A stretch of 64,000 nucleotides of DNA from Candidatus Dormiibacterota bacterium (GTDB lineage Bacteria; Vulcanimicrobiota; Vulcanimicrobiia; Vulcanimicrobiales; Vulcanimicrobiaceae). Below the pieces are notes generated by a model, which was given only the letters and a program-made list of their open reading frames with translations, searched no databases and was not told the DNA's origin. The translations under genes were made by a program, and so were the position numbers. This document shows positions 9,218 through 17,255 of the stretch, in pieces (position 1 is the first letter of the stretch; each line of letters opens with the position of its first letter). The stretch is from contig DATKRS010000019.1 of assembly GCA_035532035.1 (NCBI GenBank), positions 124,001 through 188,000 of the forward strand, in the 5' to 3' direction.

Positions 9218-9538
9218 CTAGAGCGCCTTTCCAGCGCGCCGTGGCCGCCGTCGCAACTCCGAAACGCGGCGCTCCAGGCTGGGGTCGCGCTTTGCATATT
9301 TCAGGAGAAGCGAGCGTAGCTCGTCAGCACCGTAGAATCGCGGGTTGAGGCGAACCTCCCGATTAGCGCCAACAATCCGGCTAACAACAACACCCTCGCG
9401 TTCAAGATCATTCACCATCCGCTGTACGCTTGGCAGCGGTGCGTTGCTGAGCCGCGCGAGCTGCCTTGGGTACGTTTCGCCGAGGAGAGCGACCAGCGTT
9501 AGGACCTTGCTGCGGGAGGTACTTCCGAAGAGCTTCAT
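9218..9538 (-). CDS. Winged-helix DNA-binding regulator, putative antitoxin
   Basis: 106 aa from the ATG at 9538. Contains an ArsR/AbiEi-like winged helix: KVLTLVALLGETYPRQLARL (helices 1-2), PLPSVQRMVNDLEREGVV (recognition helix) and a wing (VVVSRIVGANREVRLN), then a basic C-terminal tail. Alternative ATGs exist at 9547, 9556 and 9586; the last lies inside a palindrome that probably is its operator, and a GATAAT-like -10 at 9562-9557 would place 9556 before the transcript start. It leads a tight operon with the nucleotidyltransferase, the layout of type IV AbiE-like toxin-antitoxin pairs. Autoregulation is inferred. Confidence 0.75.
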   Translation of the reverse strand: MKLFGSTSRSKVLTLVALLGETYPRQLARLSNAPLPSVQRMVNDLEREGVVVSRIVGANREVRLNPRFYGADELRSLLLKYAKRDPSLERRVSELRRRPRRAGKAL

Positions 9539-9562
9539 GGGAACCATGCTTGCCATATTATC

Positions 9563-9590
9563 AAAAATGTGGTCAGTTGACCACATTTTT
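9563..9590. promoter_or_regulatory. Perfect 28-bp palindrome, probable operator of the winged-helix gene
   Basis: AAAAATGTGGTCA (9563-9575) and TGACCACATTTTT (9578-9590) are exact inverted copies separated by 2 nt. A GATAAT-like -10 element on the minus strand lies directly next to it (9562-9557), so a bound dimer would block the promoter. The core TGTGGTCA-N2-TGACCACA has the length of a winged-helix dimer site. Confidence 0.7.
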
Positions 9591-9768
9591 GTTGCTATTC
9601 CGAAGTCGCCTGGAGGTTCTCCAACGTTAGATCCTCAAGCTACGCCCCACGTGATCTCGGGGCCGAGGCGCGGGCCGTCGAGGCGCTCCTGAAGTGCCAC
9701 GGCAACCAAATGTCAACCGCGCCGCTTATGGCGCTACGGAAACCGCGTGGTTATGCGTCTTTCGGTTA
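9591..9768. other. Intergenic stretch between island and tRNA-Leu
   Basis: No coding region or duplicated tRNA 3' end was found. A TTGACA on the minus strand (9716-9711) has no convincing -10 at the right distance. Confidence 0.4.
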
Positions 9769-9852
9769 TGGGATGGCCGGGAGTCGAACCCGGACGTCCT
9801 TTCGGACTGCAAATTTTAAGTCTGCTGTGTCTGCCTATTCCACCACCATCCC
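9769..9852 (-). tRNA. tRNA-Leu (anticodon TAA)
   Basis: 84 nt on the minus strand. The acceptor GGGATGG pairs with CCATCCC, followed by discriminator A. The D-arm GGTGGAATAGGCAGACAC, a 7-nt anticodon loop CTTAAAA giving UAA, the long class II variable arm with a GAAA loop, and the T-loop GGTTCGACTCC are all present. CCA is not encoded. Its 3' end faces the accessory island. Confidence 0.95.
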
Positions 9853-9865
9853 GTATCTCTCCGCG

Positions 9866-10108
9866 TTACTGCTGGTACCGCTCGACGATGTCGGGCGGAC
9901 GCAGTGACGTCGCGCCAGGATCCTGCTGCGCGTCGCGGCGCGCCCGACGCTGACGCAAGAGGTCCCAATACTGGTCGAGCTTCACCTCGATCGTGTGCAG
10001 GCGCTCGGCATCTGACGGCGTCAGCGCCGCACGTTCGCCGTGCTCGAGCAGGCGATGCTCCTCCGCGATGAGGTCTTCGATGTGGCTGCGGATCTGCGTG
10101 TCGTTCAT
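9866..10108 (-). CDS. DUF2630 family small helical protein
   Basis: 80 aa from the ATG at 10108-10106 (MNDTQIRSHIEDLIAEEHRL). The HIxxLVxEEHxL opening, LTPSDAERLHTIEVKLDQYWDLLRQR helix and basic tail are the DUF2630 pattern; the function is unknown. Its start overlaps the ppx stop as ATGA, so the genes are coupled. It is the last gene of the long hrcA-to-ppx cluster, 14 bp before tRNA-Leu. Confidence 0.85.
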   Translation of the reverse strand: MNDTQIRSHIEDLIAEEHRLLEHGERAALTPSDAERLHTIEVKLDQYWDLLRQRRARRDAQQDPGATSLRPPDIVERYQQ

Positions 10109-11040
10109 GATTCTTCCTCGGCTCCCCAATCGACGATTTCTCTCTCGCGCTCCTGCAGAAGTACCCCGAGCAGTAGGTCTCCGGGCGCGATGACGGCGCT
10201 GCGCTTACCGACCATCTCCATCGCCGTCGCGAGAAGGATGATGCCTGCGGGCAAGATGTCCGCCCGCTGCGGGCGCATTCCGGGAAGGCTCTTGCGCTGC
10301 TCCAGCTCGAGCGCGCAGAGGCGCTCGAGCACGCTCCCCAGCGTCGTGCGCGTGATCTCCGGCGCTCGCTCGGCGCTCATACCGGCAACAGCCGCCGTCG
10401 TCGTCGCACTGCCGCCAACGAACAGCAGGCGGTCGATGTGGGGCTCGCCGTGCATCTGGGCGAGAGCTTGCGCAGCGATCCGAACCCCGTCGGCGAGGCT
10501 CTGCCCGTCGACGGGACCGCAACGTCCGGAGAGCGCGGGCAACTGCTCCGTCAGCCGCACGGCGCCGATTTCGTACGAGTGCACGGACGCTACATCGTTT
10601 GACGTGCCGACGGCGTACTCGGTGCTACCGCCGCCGATGTCGACCACGCCGCTACGCCCCTGAAACGGCGGAAGGGAACCGACCGCTCCACGGAACGACG
10701 CGTGCGCCTCTTCTTCACCCGAGAGAATGCGCATATCGGCACCCGTAGCCGTACGTACGCGCTGCGCGAACTCTTGTGCGTTCTCCGCACGACGCAACGC
10801 ACTCGTTGCAACGACGAGCACCTTCTCGCAGCGATCGCGCGCTCCGTTCGCATACTCGCGCAGCACGGAAATCGTACGCGCCATCGCGTCATCGCCGAGT
10901 TTTCCAGACTCGCCGAGCCCTTCTCCCACGCGCGTGCCGACGGTTCGCGCGAGCTCCACGTGAGGAATCGGCTGGCGCATGTCGGCAACGAGCATGCGCG
11001 TCGAGTTCGTGCCGATCGAGAGCACCGCGTGGCGTCCCAT
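10105..11040 (-). CDS. ppx: Ppx/GppA family exopolyphosphatase
   Basis: 311 aa from the ATG at 11040. ASKHA-fold phosphatase that removes terminal phosphates from polyphosphate and/or pppGpp. Motifs: the N-terminal phosphate-1 loop (LSIGTNSTRMLVAD), the catalytic region ILSGEEEAHASFRGAV, phosphate-2 (VVDIGGGSTEYAVG) and LFVGGSATTTAAV. At this length it has only the core two-subdomain phosphatase, without the HD-like C-terminal domain of E. coli Ppx. An earlier start at 11070 would overlap the S1 gene. It ends overlapping the DUF2630 gene. Confidence 0.92.
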   Translation of the reverse strand: MGRHAVLSIGTNSTRMLVADMRQPIPHVELARTVGTRVGEGLGESGKLGDDAMARTISVLREYANGARDRCEKVLVVATSALRRAENAQEFAQRVRTATGADMRILSGEEEAHASFRGAVGSLPPFQGRSGVVDIGGGSTEYAVGTSNDVASVHSYEIGAVRLTEQLPALSGRCGPVDGQSLADGVRIAAQALAQMHGEPHIDRLLFVGGSATTTAAVAGMSAERAPEITRTTLGSVLERLCALELEQRKSLPGMRPQRADILPAGIILLATAMEMVGKRSAVIAPGDLLLGVLLQEREREIVDWGAEEES

Positions 11041-11054
11041 TCGGCTCTGGGACG

Positions 11055-11390
11055 CTACTTCGGTTCCCAATGTGCGGCGCGACGCTTCTTGCGCAGAAAA
11101 TGACGTTCGTGGGCGGGACGCTCTCCCTCCCGCTCCTCGGTGCTCTTGAGGTACGAGGTGATCTGCTCTTCGAGCCGTTCGTCGGAGATCTGGGGTACGA
11201 GCGCCACCGTCGCACGGCGCGATTCACCGTTGCGAACGAACGCAAGGGAGGAGCGCGTCGAGAAACTGCGCTCGTACTGCCGGCGATGCGCCTCCACGTC
11301 CTCCGCCGCCGCGTGGGCGATCTCACCGCCTTCCAGCCGGACCGTCGCACCGAACGCGTTGAGGTTGATGACGGTCCCGCTGACGCTCAC
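11055..11390 (-). CDS. Small S1-like RNA-binding domain protein
   Basis: 111 aa. Residues 1-60 read as an OB/S1-type fold (SGTVINLNAFGATVRLEGGEIAHA), the loop pattern seen in the general stress protein 13/YabR group; the rest is charged and ends in KKRR. It overlaps the ftsB stop by 4 bp. In Gram-positive bacteria S1-domain genes also follow divIC/ftsB, so the gene order supports the call. A role in ribosome or RNA association is inferred. Confidence 0.78.
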   Translation of the reverse strand: MSVSGTVINLNAFGATVRLEGGEIAHAAAEDVEAHRRQYERSFSTRSSLAFVRNGESRRATVALVPQISDERLEEQITSYLKSTEEREGERPAHERHFLRKKRRAAHWEPK

Positions 11391-11716
11391 GGCTGCGACG
11401 AAGGCGACGGCGCGGGAACGAGATAGATGAGCGTCTGCCCGGGTTTTACCATGCGCAGCCGGCGGTAGATGTACGGCACCACGCCGTCGGGCTGCTGCAG
11501 ACGACGAATCTCGCGCGTCTCTTCTGCACGCCGAACGCGCAGGGCACGGATGTCGTGCTCGGTTCGCGCGAGCTCGTGCGCGAGCGCAACGTTCTGCTCG
11601 ATGCGCTGCGCGAAATCGAACGAGCCCAGCACGACGACCGCCGCGACGACGATCGTTCCGGCGATACGTCCCAGCGCGCGGACGAGTCCGTTCTTGCGGA
11701 CCCGGCGGCGCGCCAT
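11387..11716 (-). CDS. ftsB: FtsB/DivIC-like septum formation initiator
   Basis: 109 aa from the ATG at 11716. A basic cytoplasmic tail (MARRRVRKN), one membrane span (residues about 17-36), then a periplasmic coiled coil (QRIEQNVALAHELARTEHDIRAL...ETREIRRLQQ) and a GVVPYIYRRLRMVKPGQTL segment that matches the DivIC/FtsB end. FtsB bridges FtsL and FtsQ in the divisome. The longer open frame upstream lies inside accA and is not used. Coupled to accA (TGATG) and to the S1 gene (4-bp overlap). Confidence 0.82.
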   Translation of the reverse strand: MARRRVRKNGLVRALGRIAGTIVVAAVVVLGSFDFAQRIEQNVALAHELARTEHDIRALRVRRAEETREIRRLQQPDGVVPYIYRRLRMVKPGQTLIYLVPAPSPSSQP

Positions 11717-12690
11717 CAACGCCTCCCCGCGGGCGACGAATCGCGCTTCGAGCTGCCGATGCGCCGGTATTTTTCGTATCGCGCGCTCAAAAGCGTCGGA
11801 GAGACGTATCTGTCGAGCTCGGAGAGCGCGGCATCGACGCGGTCGAGTACGCGCGCAACGACGGCCGACGGATCGCGATTTGCGCCGCCCAGCGGCTCCG
11901 GAACGACCTCGTCGACGATGCCGAAGCGTAGGAGATCTTGCGCCGTCAGCTTGAGATGCGATGCCGCCTCCTCGGCTTTCGTCGCGTCGCCCCAAAGAAT
12001 TGCCGCACAGCCCTCGGGCGACGCGACGGAGTACGTACTATTCTCCAGCATGATCACGCGGTCGGCGATCGCGAGCGCGAGCGCTCCGCCCGATCCGCCT
12101 TCTCCGATGATCGCAGCGACGATTGGAACCGTTGCGTCGGTGAATGCCACGAGGCACTGCGCGATCGCCTCGGATTGCGCGTGCTCTTCGGAATCGATGC
12201 CGGGATCGGCACCTTTCGTGTCGACGAACGTCACCATCGGCACGCCGAACCGCGTCGCGAGATGCGCGAGGCGCTCCACCTTGCGGTAGCCTTCGGGAGC
12301 GACCATGCCGAAGTTACGCCGCAGATTCTCCTTCGTATCGCGACCGCGCTGCTGACCGATCGCCATGACGGCGCGACCGCGCAAAAGTCCGAGGCCGCCG
12401 ACGACGGCTTGGTCGTCGCGATACGCGCGATCGCCGTGCAGCTCGTCAAAGCGATCGAATGCGGCGATGTATTCCAGAGCGGTCGGCCGGTTGGGGTGGC
12501 GCGCGATGTGCACCTTCTGCCACGGCGTCGGTGCACCGTAGACGTCGCGTAGAACCTCCTGATACTTCGCCTCGAGCGTCGCGATCTCGCTCGCAATATC
12601 GACGGGCTGGTCGGCGCTAGCGGTGCGCAGGTCGGCGATGCGGCGCTCCAGCTCGAAGAGCGCCTTCTCGCGATCCGCAAACGGGTTCAT
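11716..12690 (-). CDS. accA: Acetyl-CoA carboxylase carboxyltransferase subunit alpha
   Basis: 324 aa, close to E. coli AccA (319). Together with AccD it transfers CO2 from carboxybiotin to acetyl-CoA, the first step of fatty acid synthesis. Hallmarks: the N-terminal helix ELERRIADLR, TPWQKVHIARHPNRPTALEYI, IGQQRGRDTKENLRRNFGM, the crotonase-fold FVDTKGADPGIDSEEHAQ, and IGEGGSGGALALAIADRV. The ATG at 12690 overlaps the accD stop (ATGA). The biotin carrier and carboxylase genes are not in the window. Confidence 0.97.
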   Translation of the reverse strand: MNPFADREKALFELERRIADLRTASADQPVDIASEIATLEAKYQEVLRDVYGAPTPWQKVHIARHPNRPTALEYIAAFDRFDELHGDRAYRDDQAVVGGLGLLRGRAVMAIGQQRGRDTKENLRRNFGMVAPEGYRKVERLAHLATRFGVPMVTFVDTKGADPGIDSEEHAQSEAIAQCLVAFTDATVPIVAAIIGEGGSGGALALAIADRVIMLENSTYSVASPEGCAAILWGDATKAEEAASHLKLTAQDLLRFGIVDEVVPEPLGGANRDPSAVVARVLDRVDAALSELDRYVSPTLLSARYEKYRRIGSSKRDSSPAGRR

Positions 12691-13550
12691 GCCCTCACCC
12701 CGTGAAGGCGCCGCGCCGCGCCGTGGCTCGCATAACCGAGCAGATGCACGAGCATTTCTTTGATGCGGCGACGCTCGACGACCATGTCGATGTGGCCTTT
12801 TTCGAGCAAGAACTCCGCCGTCTGGAACCGATCGGGCAGCTTCTGCCGAATCGTCTGCTCGATGACGCGCCGGCCGGCAAACCCGATCATCGCGCCGGGC
12901 TCGGCGATGATCACGTCGGCCTGAAACGCAAACGATGCTGAGACGCCGCCGGTCGTGGGATCGGTCAGAACGGCGATCAAGAGATTGCCATCGTCCATGA
13001 AGCGCGTAACCGCAGCCGTCGTCTTCGCAAGCTGCATCAGCGCGAACATCCCCTCCTCCATGCGAGCGCCACCGGACGCCGTGAAGATGATGCAGGGGAT
13101 CGCGCGCGTACGGCCTTCTTCGAGCAGCAGCGCGATACGCTCGCCGACGACGGTTCCCATCGTTCCGCCGCGAAAATGGAAATCCATGACGCCGAGCCCG
13201 ACGTCGAAGCCTCCGATCTGACCGAACCCGCAGACGACGCCCTCGCTGAGCCCGCTCTTCTCGCGATCGCCGGCGAGCTTGGCCGGATAGCTCTTGCGAT
13301 CGGTCCACACGAGAGGATCGCCGACCTGGACGTCGGCACCGATCTCGGCGAAGTCACCGTCGACGATGCCGCTGATGCGATCGTACGCGCCCATACGGAA
13401 ATGATGGTTGCAGCGCGAGCAGACCCACAAGTTGGCGGCGAGATCGCGCCGGTAGAGCATCTCGCCGCATTCAGGGCACTTGCTCCATTGAGCTGCGTTT
13501 CGCTCCTCGTCCTTCCCGCGACGCACGTGCAGCCACTCCGGCATCGGCAT
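12687..13550 (-). CDS. accD: Acetyl-CoA carboxylase carboxyltransferase subunit beta
   Basis: 287 aa. N-terminal zinc ribbon (CPEC...CSRCNHHFRM; four Cys) followed by the crotonase-like domain: TASGGARMEEGMFALMQLAKT, LLIAVLTDPTTGGVSASFA, IAEPGAMIGFAGRRVIEQT. Partner of AccA, expressed from the same transcript with a 4-bp overlap. Adjacent accD-accA within a chaperone/division cluster is unusual but not unknown. The start overlaps the glycosyltransferase stop by one base. Confidence 0.97.
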   Translation of the reverse strand: MPMPEWLHVRRGKDEERNAAQWSKCPECGEMLYRRDLAANLWVCSRCNHHFRMGAYDRISGIVDGDFAEIGADVQVGDPLVWTDRKSYPAKLAGDREKSGLSEGVVCGFGQIGGFDVGLGVMDFHFRGGTMGTVVGERIALLLEEGRTRAIPCIIFTASGGARMEEGMFALMQLAKTTAAVTRFMDDGNLLIAVLTDPTTGGVSASFAFQADVIIAEPGAMIGFAGRRVIEQTIRQKLPDRFQTAEFLLEKGHIDMVVERRRIKEMLVHLLGYASHGAARRLHGVRA

Positions 13551-14269
13551 CAGGCAGCGCTCCTGCGGGGCAAGAGTCTCGCCGCGTAGAGCTTGCGCAG
13601 CTGCTTGAGATAGTTGAATATCTCGCGCCGATTCAGCTTCGACTCGCCGGTCGTGCGATCGGTGAAGACGTACGGGATCTCCACTGCCTTCCCGTAGTGC
13701 GCTTTAGCGATGACTTCGAGTCCGATCTTGAAGCCGATCGGGTCGAGCGCCACGTTCTCGAGCGCGTCGCGCCGAACCAAAAAGTATCCGCTCGTGATGT
13801 CCTTGACGCGCGTCAGCGGGCGAGCGAGCGCGCAGGCAACGCGCGACGTGACGATCCGGCGCATCGGCCAGTTTCTGATTCCCCCGCCAGAGACGTAGCG
13901 GCTCCCGACGGCGAGGCCGTAGCCGGCCTCCAGAGCCGCGACCATCTTCGGCAGGATGGTGATATCGTGGCTGAAGTCGGCATCCATCGCGCCGAGCGCG
14001 ACGGACTCCGGCCGTGCGGTCTTCCAGCCGTCGATCACGCCGCTCGACAGACCCATCTTCCCGGGGCGGTGCACGCAGCGGACGGGGAGCTCGCAGGCCA
14101 GTCGGTCGACGATGGATCCGGTACCATCAGGCGAGTTGTCGTCGACGACGACGATCTCCGCATCGAGACGGTTATCGCGGCAGACGCGGTCGATCGCCCG
14201 CAGCAGCCTTTCGATGCCGCCCGCCTCGTTGTAGGTCGGGATCACCATCGAGAACGGAATCGTTGCCAT
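13550..14269 (-). CDS. Polyprenol-phosphate glycosyltransferase, family 2 (DPM1-like)
   Basis: 239 aa. Single GT-A domain: VIPTYNEAGGIERLL, EIVVVDDNSPDGTG (nucleotide-sugar DxD-like region), MDADFSHD (metal-binding DAD), FKIGLEVIAK, and the terminal basic patch GESKLNRREIFNYLKQL seen in dolichol/polyprenol-phosphate mannose synthases. No C-terminal membrane span, so it is the soluble DPM1 type that makes polyprenyl-P-mannose (or glucose) at the inner face of the membrane. One-base overlap with accD; the upstream gene is rsmE, 33 bp away. Confidence 0.88.
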   Translation of the reverse strand: MATIPFSMVIPTYNEAGGIERLLRAIDRVCRDNRLDAEIVVVDDNSPDGTGSIVDRLACELPVRCVHRPGKMGLSSGVIDGWKTARPESVALGAMDADFSHDITILPKMVAALEAGYGLAVGSRYVSGGGIRNWPMRRIVTSRVACALARPLTRVKDITSGYFLVRRDALENVALDPIGFKIGLEVIAKAHYGKAVEIPYVFTDRTTGESKLNRREIFNYLKQLRKLYAARLLPRRSAA

Positions 14270-14302
14270 GCTTAATCGGTTATATTACGACGCGGGCGCT
14301 CG

Positions 14303-15022
14303 TTATTCCGTTCTCCCCTCACTTTCGTACGCGAGCACCGCAAGCAGCGCGAGCGCCGCCGTCTCGGTGCGAAGGATGCGCGGCCCGAGCGAGACGACGG
14401 TTGCTCCGCATGCGAGCGCGGCGTCGGCTTCGGCGTGAGAGAAGCCGCCTTCCGGCCCGACGATGACGAGAACCCGGTGCGCGCCGTGCAACGAGCGGGG
14501 CAGCGATTCGCGCAGTGGTGCCGCGCGGAGGCTCTCCCACGCAAAGAGCACGAGATCGTACTCCTGCACGCGCGCGAGCACCTCGGAGAACGCCACCGGC
14601 TCTGCAACCACCGGCGCCGCACGACGGCCGCACTGCTGCGCCGCGCTGCGCGCGATCCGCTTCCAGCGCGCGAGCTTCTCCTTCCCACCCGCGCGCGCGA
14701 TCGTGCGCTCGCTGGTGAACGGGAGGATTGCCGCGACGCCGAGCTCCGTCGCCTTTTCGACGACGTAGTCCATCTTGGCACCCTTCGGAAGTGCTTGTGC
14801 GACGTCGACGCGTACGCCGGGCTCTCGATGCGCCTCGCGCTCCTGGAGCAGACGCGCAACGACATCCGTACCCGCAAACGCGATCTCCGCATCGAAGTCA
14901 CGCGACGTCGAATCGATCACTTCGATGCGATCTCCGGCGCGCAGGCGCAGCACGGTGCGAATATGATGCGCGTCCTCGCCCTCGATCAGGACGCTCTCAC
15001 CTGGTTCGTGCGTACCGGGCAC
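14303..15022 (-). CDS. rsmE: 16S rRNA (uracil-1498-N3)-methyltransferase
   Basis: 239 aa SPOUT enzyme that methylates U1498 in 16S rRNA. PUA-like N-domain (GEDAHHIRTVLRLRAGDRIEVID) and the knotted SAM site (VLVIVGPEGGFSHAEADAA, VSLGPRILRTETAAL). The GTG at 15022 is the only canonical start available, but the five codons before it read IARLF, which with VPG completes the conserved (M)xRLFVPG opening of this family. The extra codon in the Met position is ATA (15037-15035), and it overlaps the dnaJ TAG as ATAG. The true start may therefore be this AUA. rsmE directly after dnaJ is a classic order. Confidence 0.93.
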   Translation of the reverse strand: MPGTHEPGESVLIEGEDAHHIRTVLRLRAGDRIEVIDSTSRDFDAEIAFAGTDVVARLLQEREAHREPGVRVDVAQALPKGAKMDYVVEKATELGVAAILPFTSERTIARAGGKEKLARWKRIARSAAQQCGRRAAPVVAEPVAFSEVLARVQEYDLVLFAWESLRAAPLRESLPRSLHGAHRVLVIVGPEGGFSHAEADAALACGATVVSLGPRILRTETAALALLAVLAYESEGRTE

Positions 15023-15033
15023 GAAGAGGCGTG

Positions 15034-16146
15034 CTATGGTCGAAACGCGTCCTTCACGCGATCGAAGAACGACGGCTCCTCTCCGTGATCGCCGCCCTCG
15101 TGCGCGAACTCCTCGAGTACCTCGCGCTGGCGCTTCGTCAACTTCGAAGGGACGACGATCCTGACGGTCACGCGATGATCGCCGCGTCGCGACCCATGAA
15201 CCTCGGGCATGCCGCGCCCGCGAAGCTCGAGGATCGTTCCGCTCTGCGTGCCGGGCGGGATCGTAAGCGGCAGCTCGCCTTCAAGGCTCGGAACGCCGAT
15301 CGTCGCGCCGAGCACAGCCTGCGTGAAGCCAAGAGGCACTTCGACCGACGTGTCGAGGCCCTCACGAGCGAAGCGTTCGTGCGGAGCGAGCGTAAGGTAG
15401 ACGTAGAGATCGCCAACGGGTCCGCCATGCAGGCCCGCTTCGCCTTTCCCGGCGATGCGAATGCGCGAGCCGTCGTCGACGCCGGCCGGCACCTTCACCG
15501 TCAGCGTGCTCTGAATGTGATGGCGCCCTTCGCCCGCGCATGCGTCGCAGGGCTGCGAAACGACCTGCCCTTCACCGTGACACGTCGTGCACGTCGTCTG
15601 CGTGACGAACTGGCCGAGCGGTGTCTGCCGCACCGAGCGAACCATGCCGGAGCCGCCGCACCGTCCGCACGGCACGACGAGCGTCCCGGGAAGCGCGCCG
15701 CTGCCGTTACATTTTGCGCATTGCGCGAAGTGTCCGTAGGCGATCTCTTTTGTGACGCCCGAGAATGCGTCTTCGAGCGTGATCTCGAGATCGTACCGCA
15801 AATCGGCGCCCCGCTGCGGGCCGCCGCGTTTTCCTTGACCGCGCGCGTCCCCGAAGAACATATCGAAGATGTCGCCGAAGCCGCCCGCACCGAAGCCGGT
15901 GAACCCGAAATCGCCCATCGCGCCGTCGTCGGCACTACCGAAGCGATCGTAGTGAGCGCGCTTGTGCGGATCAGAAAGCACCTCGTACGCTTCGTTGATC
16001 TCCTTGAAATAGCGCTCCGCCCTAGCCTTGTCCTCGGCGACGTCGGGATGGTGCTTGCGTGCGAGATTGCGATACGCACGCTTGATCTCGTCGGGTGATG
16101 CGTTGCGCGCAACCCCGAGGGTCTCGTAATAGTCCTTCGTTGGCAT
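15034..16146 (-). CDS. dnaJ: Chaperone protein DnaJ
   Basis: 370 aa type I J-protein. J-domain with the HPD motif ([27 protein letters not shown]), a Gly/Phe region ([16 protein letters not shown]), four CxxCxGxG zinc repeats ([40 protein letters not shown]) and the substrate-binding beta domains. It stimulates DnaK ATPase and delivers unfolded clients. It follows hrcA by 14 bp, but grpE and dnaK, usually in between, are absent and must lie elsewhere. Confidence 0.97.
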   Translation of the reverse strand: MPTKDYYETLGVARNASPDEIKRAYRNLARKHHPDVAEDKARAERYFKEINEAYEVLSDPHKRAHYDRFGSADDGAMGDFGFTGFGAGGFGDIFDMFFGDARGQGKRGGPQRGADLRYDLEITLEDAFSGVTKEIAYGHFAQCAKCNGSGALPGTLVVPCGRCGGSGMVRSVRQTPLGQFVTQTTCTTCHGEGQVVSQPCDACAGEGRHHIQSTLTVKVPAGVDDGSRIRIAGKGEAGLHGGPVGDLYVYLTLAPHERFAREGLDTSVEVPLGFTQAVLGATIGVPSLEGELPLTIPPGTQSGTILELRGRGMPEVHGSRRGDHRVTVRIVVPSKLTKRQREVLEEFAHEGGDHGEEPSFFDRVKDAFRP

Positions 16147-16160
16147 CGCGCGTCTTACGT

Positions 16161-17204
16161 CTACCGGATTTCCGCGTCTGCGAGACGCGCCGAGAGCGAT
16201 TCCGCGGTTCCCGATGCGAGCGCGAGCAGCCGCGCGTACGGCATGCGGCGTGGCCCCAGAATCGAGAGCATGCCGGTCGCCTTCGGACCGAAGCGATACG
16301 GCACGGTTACGACGGAGAGGTCGGCGAGTTCTTCGTTTCCGAGTTCGTGACCGATCTTGACGCTGGGGTTATCGCTCACGATGGCGTTTGCAACGATATC
16401 ATACAGCGTCCGCTGCTCCTCCACGATGCGTAGGATCGAGCGCAGTTTACGGACGTCGGCGAACTCCGGCTGGTCGAGGAGATTCTGCGCCCCGGCCGCC
16501 GCGATCTCGGGCACCTCGCTCGCGCGCGCGCTCTGCAGCGCGGTCGTGAGTGCGCCGCGCACGTCGTCGCCGAGGCCGAGCTCGGCGACGACACCGGTGA
16601 CCTCGCCGTCGCCGATGTCGTGCAGCGGACGGTTTGCATAGCGAGCGTTGAGCGCGCTCGAGAGACGCGTGAGATCCTCCGCCGAAACGTCGCTATTCAA
16701 CTCGAACAGGCTCTGCGCCGACACCCCGAACGACGTCACGACCACGGCAACGCCGGTGCGCGGAGCGATCGAGATCAGCTGAACGTGCTTGAATAACTGC
16801 GCTTCGCTCTGCGGCTTCGTTACGAACGCCAGACTCTTCGAGAGCTTGCCCAGAAGCCGCGTCGTCTGCTCGACGAGCTCGTCGAGCTCGTGGCTTGCGT
16901 CCTTCAGGTCGTCGCGGATGCGGCGCCGGTCGGCGATCGTGAGCGCCTCCGGCTGCATCAAGTCGTCGACGTAGGTGCGGTACCCGGCATCTGAGGGCAC
17001 GCGGCCCGCGGACGTATGCGGCTGCACGAGATACCCGGCGGCTTCCAACTCTGCCATCTCGTTGCGCACGGTTGCCGAGCTCACGCCGAGGTTGTATTTT
17101 TGCGTGAGCGTCTGCGACGCGACGGGCTCGGCGGTTGCCACGTACTCATAGACGACCGTCGCGAGGATATATGCCTTGCGCTCGTCGAGGTGGGGCGGCT
17201 TCAT
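16161..17204 (-). CDS. hrcA: Heat-inducible transcription repressor HrcA
   Basis: 347 aa from the ATG at 17204 ([22 protein letters not shown]). N-terminal winged helix ([34 protein letters not shown], then [18 protein letters not shown]) and the GAF-like and inserted dimerisation parts to [16 protein letters not shown]. HrcA binds CIRCE operators and needs GroEL for activity, so it is released on heat shock. A CIRCE copy ends 10 bp before the start codon, so the gene represses itself. The open frame extends further upstream into the acs region but without family residues. Confidence 0.96.
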   Translation of the reverse strand: MKPPHLDERKAYILATVVYEYVATAEPVASQTLTQKYNLGVSSATVRNEMAELEAAGYLVQPHTSAGRVPSDAGYRTYVDDLMQPEALTIADRRRIRDDLKDASHELDELVEQTTRLLGKLSKSLAFVTKPQSEAQLFKHVQLISIAPRTGVAVVVTSFGVSAQSLFELNSDVSAEDLTRLSSALNARYANRPLHDIGDGEVTGVVAELGLGDDVRGALTTALQSARASEVPEIAAAGAQNLLDQPEFADVRKLRSILRIVEEQRTLYDIVANAIVSDNPSVKIGHELGNEELADLSVVTVPYRFGPKATGMLSILGPRRMPYARLLALASGTAESLSARLADAEIR

Positions 17205-17214
17205 CCGCTCTATA

Positions 17215-17241
17215 TTAGCACTCCTTAGCCAGGAGTGCCAA
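17215..17241. promoter_or_regulatory. CIRCE operator between hrcA and acs
   Basis: TTAGCACTC (17215-17223), a 9-nt spacer and GAGTGCCAA (17233-17241): one mismatch from the consensus TTAGCACTC-N9-GAGTGCTAA. It sits 10 bp upstream of the hrcA ATG and 14 bp upstream of the divergent acs ATG, so one HrcA dimer could affect both genes. Confidence 0.93.
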
Positions 17242-17255
17242 AGGGCGCGCCCTAA

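Noticed and set aside
9769-9790. Duplicated tRNA-Leu 3' end as an att site for the island
   Set aside because: No second copy of the acceptor/T-arm sequence was found in the 7.5-9.7 kb stretch.
14728-16098. 456-codon plus-strand frame opposite dnaJ and rsmE
   Set aside because: Shadow with high Arg and no recognisable domain.
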